DNA from: Clostridium saccharobutylicum DSM 13864
Lineage (GTDB): Bacteria > Bacillota > Clostridia > Clostridiales > Clostridiaceae
NCBI RefSeq assembly: GCF_000473995.1
Contig: NC_022571.1
Location: 4,557,416 to 4,621,415 of the forward strand
Reading direction: 5' to 3'
DNA length: 64,000 bases
A program made the position numbers and the translations under genes. Below, in pieces: positions 58,291 to 64,000 of the stretch (position 1 is its first letter; the number at the start of each line of letters is the position of its first letter). Below the pieces are notes generated by a model, which searched no databases, was not told the DNA's origin, and worked only from the letters and a program-made list of their open reading frames with translations.

Positions 58291-58363
58291 ACAATTTGAA
58301 AATAATTTTAAACTAAATTATAAATTTTATATTCTATATTCATAAATTATTTTACTCTTTAAA

Positions 58364-60712
58364 TTAATAATTAGCTGCAATCGCATCTGCTATAGCTTCA
58401 GCAACAAGTTGCTGACTAGATGGATCTGCACATCTCTTTGCCTCTGCTTGATTTGATAAAAATCCTGTTTCAACCAATACTGCTGGCATATTTGTATTTC
58501 TAAGTACAAATAATGTTTTTACTGCAGCACTAGCATCACTTTTAGCACCTCTATCTCTAGCACCAATCTTATTTATAATACTATTATTTATAGCTTTAGC
58601 CATTTTCATGGATTGTTGCATTCTAGTATTATCTAAACCTCCACCATAACTACTATCTTTAGAATTTGTGCTATAGTAAGTCTCAACTCCACTAGCATCT
58701 GGAATGCCATCTACAGCATTATGATGTATGCTTATGAAGAAATCTGCATCTGCATCATTGGCTACTTCTACTCTATGAGCAAGACTAGCATACAATGATC
58801 CATAACTTGGTGTTTCACCAACATTTCTTGTCATTATAACATTAAAACCTCTCTTTTCAAGCTCACTCTTTAATTTTCCTGCAAGCTGAATATCTAATTC
58901 AGTTTCATCATATTTTACTCCATTAATGTTAGTTACAACACCTGTATCAGTACCATAAGCATGTCCTGCGTCTACTACTATAGTCTTTTTGCTAGTTGAT
59001 GCATTATTAGTCTTAGTTGTTGCAGTCTCCTTCTTAGTTGATGTACTATTATTTGAAGTACTGCTACTATTATTGGAAGATTTATCATTATTGCTATTTT
59101 GATTAGATTTATCTTTCATCTTACCATTAGAACCTAAAGCATATCCCTCAACTGTAGTATTAGTAAGCATTCTTCCAGTGCCTGGATCTAAATAATACCA
59201 ATCAGTACCTACTTTAATCCAGCCTGTTTGCATAGCTCCACTTGATTTTAAATAATACCATGTTCCGTTAAGATTAATCCAACCTGTTGCCATAGCTCCT
59301 GTATTATATAGATAATAATTTTGTCCATTGTCTATAATCCAACCTGTTGATAAACTACCGCTATTATTGAAATAGTACCAATTGTTATTTATCTTATTCC
59401 AACCAGCTTCCATACTACCACTGTCATTAAGTAAATAAGTTTGTCCATCTATTTTCTTAAGACCAGTTACCATAGTACCATCACCTTGAAGATAATACCA
59501 AAGACTGTTATCTTTTAACCAACCTGTCTTTAATCTTCCACTTGATTCAACGTAATACCATTTATCCTTTATCTTATTCCATCCTGATTTATCATACATT
59601 TCACCAGAATCCTTTAGATAATATAATCCCGATCCGCCATTTTGAATTCCTGTTAACATTGCACCAGTATTATTTAAATAATACCAATTATCACTCAACT
59701 TCAACCAACCTTTAGCCATCACACCAGATTCATTAAAGTAATACCATGTTCCATTAACCTGAAACCATCCTGTTGTCATTTTACCATCATCTTTTAAATA
59801 GTACCAATTGTTATCTTCTGGCTTAATCCAACCTTTTACTTTCGTATTATCTGAATTATAAAAATACCATGAATCATTTTCCTTTTTCCATCCTTTAGTC
59901 GATGTAATAGTAGGCTTGGTATCTTTATTTTCATCCTGCACAGTAGACTTTGTTTCTTTAACTACATCTGTAACATTCAATGCTTTTGGTTTGCTTTCAG
60001 GTGTCCCTGGATTTGGATCTCCATCTGACTTATAATCTTCAGAACTACTATCTTTATTGGATGTATTCTCATTAGAATTACTACTATTACTATTATTATC
60101 ATCTTCTTCATAATTCACATTTGCAGAATCAAGTAAACTTACATATGACGATACTATTTCATCACCATATGTAGTACTTGGAGCCCAATTTCCACTTAAA
60201 GACCTTACTGTAGTTGCTCTTCCTTTAATAGTTCTAAAGTGCCTTGGATCATAGCTATTACTTTTAGGATATCCATTAGCTCCTGCATATAAAGCTAAAT
60301 GATCCATATGTGCTTGTACACCTTCATCCCATGAATTAAATTTTTGGTGAGCATTTGGATCATAATTATCACCACCTGCTGCTGTTTTTAATCCACATGG
60401 ATTATGATATGTAGCATCTATAACTCCACCAAATTTACCGTATCCAGTTTCTTTAGCTGCTTGTACATATGCAATTCCAGGATTAACGCCCCCACAGTCC
60501 TCAGAATACTTCCAATAAAGATCTGCTAAACTTATGAAAGTATCAGTTGCACCTTTTGACTTTGCCCATTTTTTTGCTTCTTGTGCAGTAACATCTGTAT
60601 CAGATATTATATTAAAATCAGTAGTCGCTGCTTGTACATTAATTGTTGGAATTAAACTTAATACCATTGCACATGCAAAAATAAAAGTAATAAGTTTCTT
60701 TTTAATAGTCAA
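58364..60712 (-). CDS. Choline-binding double autolysin (glucosaminidase-like + Amidase_3), copy 2
   Basis: A 782-residue paralogue of the protein at 55982, with the same order: signal peptide (IKKKLITFIFACAMVLSLIP), glucosaminidase-like domain (about 35-200), an Asp/Asn/Ser-rich linker, about twelve choline-binding repeats (for example GTWYYLKSSGAMQTGWIK), a second Ser/Thr/Asn linker and a C-terminal zinc amidase (IVVDAGHAYGTDTG, KYDETELDIQ, FFISIHHNAVDG, VETGFLSN). I prefer the TTG at 60712 (MTIKKKL), eleven bases after GGAGG, mirroring copy 1; a GTG at 60724 overlaps the RBS. It is monocistronic with its own terminator. The two copies probably arose by tandem duplication. Confidence 0.92.
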   Translation of the reverse strand: MTIKKKLITFIFACAMVLSLIPTINVQAATTDFNIISDTDVTAQEAKKWAKSKGATDTFISLADLYWKYSEDCGGVNPGIAYVQAAKETGYGKFGGVIDATYHNPCGLKTAAGGDNYDPNAHQKFNSWDEGVQAHMDHLALYAGANGYPKSNSYDPRHFRTIKGRATTVRSLSGNWAPSTTYGDEIVSSYVSLLDSANVNYEEDDNNSNSSNSNENTSNKDSSSEDYKSDGDPNPGTPESKPKALNVTDVVKETKSTVQDENKDTKPTITSTKGWKKENDSWYFYNSDNTKVKGWIKPEDNNWYYLKDDGKMTTGWFQVNGTWYYFNESGVMAKGWLKLSDNWYYLNNTGAMLTGIQNGGSGLYYLKDSGEMYDKSGWNKIKDKWYYVESSGRLKTGWLKDNSLWYYLQGDGTMVTGLKKIDGQTYLLNDSGSMEAGWNKINNNWYYFNNSGSLSTGWIIDNGQNYYLYNTGAMATGWINLNGTWYYLKSSGAMQTGWIKVGTDWYYLDPGTGRMLTNTTVEGYALGSNGKMKDKSNQNSNNDKSSNNSSSTSNNSTSTKKETATTKTNNASTSKKTIVVDAGHAYGTDTGVVTNINGVKYDETELDIQLAGKLKSELEKRGFNVIMTRNVGETPSYGSLYASLAHRVEVANDADADFFISIHHNAVDGIPDASGVETYYSTNSKDSSYGGGLDNTRMQQSMKMAKAINNSIINKIGARDRGAKSDASAAVKTLFVLRNTNMPAVLVETGFLSNQAEAKRCADPSSQQLVAEAIADAIAANY

Positions 60713-60863
60713 ACCGTTTTCCACCTCCTCACATAGATTTTAGCAAAAAAAACTATACTATCAAAGATAAATTTTCGAATTAAACATTTTTATACAGCTC
60801 TTATTCTTACATACTTCTAAATCATTCATTTACAAGAAATTAATTCAAATATTATTACCTCAA

Positions 60864-61616
60864 TTAACCATTTACATATTCTAAATATTTCAGTAATAAA
60901 ATTTGGTTAATTAAAAAAAATTGTGTTGTGGAATAAAACTCAGCTTTATTTTCATTTAACAACACTGGGTGTGTATAAAATTGAAGGCTAACATCACTAA
61001 GAGAAGCTAATTTATTATTCCCAATCTGGGTAACAGAAATAATTTTTACTCCTTTTTGCTTTAGCTTATATGCAAATTCATTCATAAATGAATTATTTCC
61101 AGATAACGATAATAAGAAAAAAACATCTTTTGAAGATAAAATATCTAAGATAATGTCTGTCTCACTTTTTCCCTCTAAAACATAGACTAACTTATTGCCA
61201 AAAATCATATTTCTTTTTAAATCCTCTGCAGCATTTTTTTGTACTGCTCCAGATCCATATACATAAATTCTATCGGATTTTTCAAACAACTCAAATACAT
61301 CATAGAAATCTCTTTTTTTCATAACTTCCATAGTTTTTTCAATATCATTGCATATATTTTCAACTTGTATATTATCAAACTGATTTTGCTGTTTATTTTC
61401 CCACTTCAAATAAATTTTCATTTCACTATATCCTTGTAATCCCAATTTATGAGTAAATCTTAAGATAGTTGTGTGAGAAACATTACATTTAGAAGCTAAT
61501 TCTTGTATAGACATAGCTTGACATTCCTTTTTATGATTTAAAATATAATTCCAAATATGCAAATCACTTTCGTTTAACTTTTCATAATTTTCATCAATCA
61601 ATGCTTCTAATCTCAT
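60864..61616 (-). CDS. MurR/RpiR-family regulator, second of an overlapping pair
   Basis: A 250-residue regulator with an N-terminal HTH_6 domain (MSIQELASKCNVSHTTILRF, THKLGLQGYSEMKIYL) and a C-terminal SIS-like domain (RIYVYGSGAVQKNAAEDLKR, VFFLLSLSGNNSFMNEFA). Its start overlaps the stop of the upstream paralogue by 23 bp, so translation is coupled. GAAGGAAGAAC precedes the ATG. The DNA-binding helix (NVSHTTILRFTHKLG) is almost the same as in the partner. Ligand and targets unknown; neighbours suggest cell wall or starch metabolism. Confidence 0.9.
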   Translation of the reverse strand: MRLEALIDENYEKLNESDLHIWNYILNHKKECQAMSIQELASKCNVSHTTILRFTHKLGLQGYSEMKIYLKWENKQQNQFDNIQVENICNDIEKTMEVMKKRDFYDVFELFEKSDRIYVYGSGAVQKNAAEDLKRNMIFGNKLVYVLEGKSETDIILDILSSKDVFFLLSLSGNNSFMNEFAYKLKQKGVKIISVTQIGNNKLASLSDVSLQFYTHPVLLNENKAEFYSTTQFFLINQILLLKYLEYVNG

Positions 61617-62385
61617 TTTGTTCTTCCTTCTTCTTTTTTTGTGTTTGATACTCCATATATTTTAAAAATAAAATTTCAATTAAAATGAAGTAGCATGTTA
61701 AAGATTCAAAATCTACATCATTAAAAATTTTAGGTATTAATACTGTGTATGTATAAAGACTATAATCACTTATTTTTGCTAATGAATTCTCTTTAAGCTT
61801 AGTTATAGATATAATTGGGACATTTCTAATTTTTAAATTTTTAGCAAAATCAAGGATAAACTGATTCTCTCCAGACATAGAAATAATTATAAAAACATCA
61901 TCCTCTTTAGCAATATCTACTAGTGCATTTGCTTCTGTATAACCACTTAAATCATAAAATACTTTTCCAGCTGCTAAAAATGTTCGCTTGATTTCTTTCT
62001 TTATAGAAGATTGAATCATGCCAATTCCATAAACATAAAGTGTTTTTGCTTTATCAATTACTTTAAAAATATCTGTGCAATCCTTATCTTTTATATTTTT
62101 AATTACTTCATTATATGTATCACAAACTGCCTCTAAATTATTTACATTTTCTTTTGTTCTTTCATTGTCCAACTTTAAATAAACTTTTAATTCACCATAT
62201 CCCTTTAATGATAATTTTTGAGCAAATCTAAGGATAGTTGTTCTTGAAACGTTACATTTATAAGCTAATTGATCAATTGCAAGATTTTCACACTCTTTCC
62301 GATGATTCGAAATATAATTCCAGATATACAAATCATTATCATTTAAACATTTATAATATTTATTTACTAATTCATCTAATTTCAT
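61594..62385 (-). CDS. MurR/RpiR-family regulator, first of an overlapping pair
   Basis: A 263-residue paralogue of the downstream regulator: HTH_6 domain (NLAIDQLAYKCNVSRTTILR, FAQKLSLKGYGELKVYL) and SIS-like domain (LYVYGIGMIQSSIKKEIKR, VFIIISMSGENQFILDFA). I chose the ATG at 62385 (MKLDELVNKYYK); the frame extends to 62454, but those 23 residues are largely translation of repeat P16. The RBS is weak (GGATTGGAT). The two genes form one operon; different subunits may form heteromers (inference). Confidence 0.88.
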   Translation of the reverse strand: MKLDELVNKYYKCLNDNDLYIWNYISNHRKECENLAIDQLAYKCNVSRTTILRFAQKLSLKGYGELKVYLKLDNERTKENVNNLEAVCDTYNEVIKNIKDKDCTDIFKVIDKAKTLYVYGIGMIQSSIKKEIKRTFLAAGKVFYDLSGYTEANALVDIAKEDDVFIIISMSGENQFILDFAKNLKIRNVPIISITKLKENSLAKISDYSLYTYTVLIPKIFNDVDFESLTCYFILIEILFLKYMEYQTQKKKKEEQNEIRSID

Positions 62386-62404
62386 AATATCCAATCCACT
62401 TTTA

Positions 62405-62438
62405 GGCACGTGAAAATAAATAATAAGTCCAATGTGCC
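62405..62438. mobile_element. P-family repeat P16 (34-bp minimal remnant)
   Basis: GGCACGTGAAAATAAATAAT, AAGTCCAA, TGTGCC: one left arm and a truncated right end. It starts 20 bp upstream of the RpiR start codon. Confidence 0.8.
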
Positions 62439-62575
62439 TTATAACCTTCCTCATAATTGTTTAAATTTTACATCATATTTTCTTTTTTGTCCATGAATGA
62501 CCACTCCTCTCATGAGGTTTTGAAAAGCAAATAATAATATTAATTAGTGATAAATTATATGAATTTTCCATAAAT

Positions 62576-62616
62576 AAAGGCATTCCAATATGAATTTATT
62601 TCATTTTGAAATGCCC
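62576..62616 (-). terminator. Intrinsic terminator of the amylase gene
   Basis: On the minus strand GGGCATTTCAAAATG pairs with CATATTGGAATGCC (imperfect) and is followed by TTTATTTA, just after the stop codon at 62623. Confidence 0.7.
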
Positions 62617-62622
62617 ATTTTT

Positions 62623-64000
62623 TTATTTTGCTACAGAATAATTGTAGTTATTTGAATCATTATTATCCCAAGTATTCGAATTATTTTTAAATGACATATT
62701 AAGCATAGTGCTATCAGATGGTACTGTTATATTAGCAGTCCATTTTCCATCAGATTGTTTACTCATTGTTACATCGGTAGGTGATGTATAGTTGTTATAT
62801 CCCCAATGTAATGTAATAGAACTAGAGTTTGATGCTAAATTTCCATTATATGCAATAGTAATAGTCTTTCCAGCTGTTGGTGCTGAAGTCATTTGCACTG
62901 GAACAGAATTTGACCATACTGGTAAGTGCCAATCTTTATTACTATTGTTATCCCAATTACTTCCGTCAGTAAAATCAAAGTCTAATTTTGTTGCATTAGC
63001 TGGAATAGTTATAGTACCTTTCCAGAAACCATTTGAATCCTTAGTCATATCAAGATTAGTTAAACTTGTCCAGTCATTATATCCCCAGTGTAATGAAACT
63101 TTATTTGAATTAGATAGCGAACCCTTATAGTATATAGTGAAAGATTTATTTTGAACAAGAGTGCTGCTATCATAATCTACTTTATAACCTGAATGTGGAG
63201 TGTAACTAGTAGTTGGATCATCAGGTGTAGGAGGAACTGGAGGAATAGGTTTACCATTATAAAGAACAACAATTGAATTTGCAGGAATGTTTCCAGATAC
63301 TACTCCATTTGAAACATTTAAAGTACAATTTGAACTACCATGGTTAGTATAAGTTCCATCCGCTAAATTTGTAGAAGAGTTAATATATGTGTTTGAACTA
63401 TCATTTATAATTACAGTACCTTTAGTACCACGGTCTATTAACATAGTTTGGCCATTGTTTGTCCATCTTAAATATTCATTTTGTCCTACCATTGCATTAT
63501 GGAATTCATTAATTGCTTTTATATCTGAATCCTTCCATAATTGATCACCTTCATCACCAATTGAACCAGTAGGTCTATCAAAGAATAAAGAAGTTGCTTT
63601 TGCTCGAGATGCAGCTATGGCCCATCCAACTTTTCTTTGTGTATCTGTAAGATTTTTACTTTTACCATCTTCATAAGTATCATGAGTTTCAACAAAATCA
63701 ACGGCTTTATCAGATTCAACACCACCAAGTGTAGTACCAAGTGAACTTAAATTATTAGAAGTAACTGCGTTTCTTATGCTGCCACCAAAATTACTAGCCG
63801 AAACACTCATAAATTTTTCATAAGATGAAATGTTATCTACAGTTCCATCTTGCAATACTTCGCCATATATGAATAAGTTTGATTTATTATGAAGGTTTCC
63901 TAAAACATTAGTCCAGTAATTTCCAGACCAAGATTGATTAGAATCTAATCCTATATCCGTTTCAATATGTTTAGCTGCATCAAAACGGAATCCATCAGCT
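62623..64000 (-). CDS. GH13 alpha-amylase with CBM25-like starch-binding domains, 5' part outside window
   Basis: The frame runs off the right edge, so the N-terminus and signal peptide are not seen; an internal TTG at 63855 is not the start. The catalytic residues are visible: nucleophile aspartate in GFRFDAAKHIET, acid/base glutamate in FIYGEVLQDG and the third aspartate in FVETHDTYE. A C-terminal beta domain (NGQTMLIDRGTKGTVIIND) is followed by a Pro-rich linker (PPVPPTPDDP) and two tandem CBM25-type modules (VSLHWGYNDWTSLTNLDM and ITLHWGYNNYTSPTDVTM, each with a WDNN motif). It is a secreted starch hydrolase. The terminator lies just downstream. Confidence 0.93.
   Translation of the reverse strand, partial: ADGFRFDAAKHIETDIGLDSNQSWSGNYWTNVLGNLHNKSNLFIYGEVLQDGTVDNISSYEKFMSVSASNFGGSIRNAVTSNNLSSLGTTLGGVESDKAVDFVETHDTYEDGKSKNLTDTQRKVGWAIAASRAKATSLFFDRPTGSIGDEGDQLWKDSDIKAINEFHNAMVGQNEYLRWTNNGQTMLIDRGTKGTVIINDSSNTYINSSTNLADGTYTNHGSSNCTLNVSNGVVSGNIPANSIVVLYNGKPIPPVPPTPDDPTTSYTPHSGYKVDYDSSTLVQNKSFTIYYKGSLSNSNKVSLHWGYNDWTSLTNLDMTKDSNGFWKGTITIPANATKLDFDFTDGSNWDNNSNKDWHLPVWSNSVPVQMTSAPTAGKTITIAYNGNLASNSSSITLHWGYNNYTSPTDVTMSKQSDGKWTANITVPSDSTMLNMSFKNNSNTWDNNDSNNYNYSVAK

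Overview
The window is AT-rich DNA that looks like a Clostridium sensu stricto chromosome. Evidence: strong GGAGG-type ribosome binding sites, TTG/GTG starts on several genes, choline-binding autolysins, a staphylococcal/streptococcal-type lac operon and many paralogous RpiR and GGDEF genes. A solventogenic relative such as C. beijerinckii or C. saccharoperbutylacetonicum is a reasonable guess (inference only). No rRNA, tRNA, CRISPR array, prophage or intact insertion sequence was seen. Almost all genes are on the minus strand; the exceptions are wecB (20103), a wzx flippase (43116) and a flavodoxin-like gene (46470).

Layout, left to right. (1) 1-3343: a tagatose-6-phosphate lac operon, lacR-lacA-lacB-lacF-lacE, split by a 387-bp repeat between lacF and lacE. 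(2) 3970-8596: a metallophosphoesterase, a compact FlhB-like protein, a FliK-like protein and tyrS. (3) 9394-12575: an AlbA_2/Schlafen-type regulator, a GAF-GGDEF cyclase and an ECF substrate-binding subunit. (4) 13129-28225: a surface polysaccharide cluster with GT4 glycosyltransferases, galU, a Gfo/Idh/MocA oxidoreductase, an initiating sugar-phosphate transferase, wecB, an O-antigen-ligase-type protein, a CapD/PglF-type dehydratase, two GT2 enzymes and LicD. (5) 28555-32952: a lipoprotein amidase with three zinc-ribbon membrane proteins. (6) 33204-41459: an RpiR regulator, an unknown protein, SemiSWEET with a 6-phospho-beta-glucosidase, a Cof-type HAD phosphatase and a large PAS-GGDEF sensor. 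(7) 41753-50605: two LicB-like permeases around a Wzx flippase, a LicC-like cytidylyltransferase and an HTH-nucleotidyltransferase-choline kinase fusion. (8) 51062-60712: three secreted choline-binding-repeat proteins, two of them double autolysins. (9) 60864-64000: two overlapping RpiR regulators and the 3' part of a GH13 amylase with CBM25-like domains.

Regions 4, 7 and 8 make a coherent story. Choline would be imported by LicB-like permeases, phosphorylated by LicA, activated to CDP-choline by LicC and attached by LicD to a surface polymer built by the glycosyltransferases. The choline-binding repeats of the autolysins and the large surface protein would then dock on that decoration.

The least explained content is intergenic. 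Two families of short repeated elements fill most gaps. Family P (about 17 copies or fragments) has a GGCACATGAAA terminal inverted repeat and comes in roughly 50-, 85-160-, 225- and 360-390-bp forms. Family Q (12 copies, about 180-330 bp) is a nested foldback whose stem arms have different sequences in different copies yet stay complementary within each copy. Most Q copies lie immediately after the stop codon of a neighbouring gene and share one orientation relative to it. Several P copies start exactly at a TAA stop codon. The covarying Q hairpins are the best candidate here for something undescribed.
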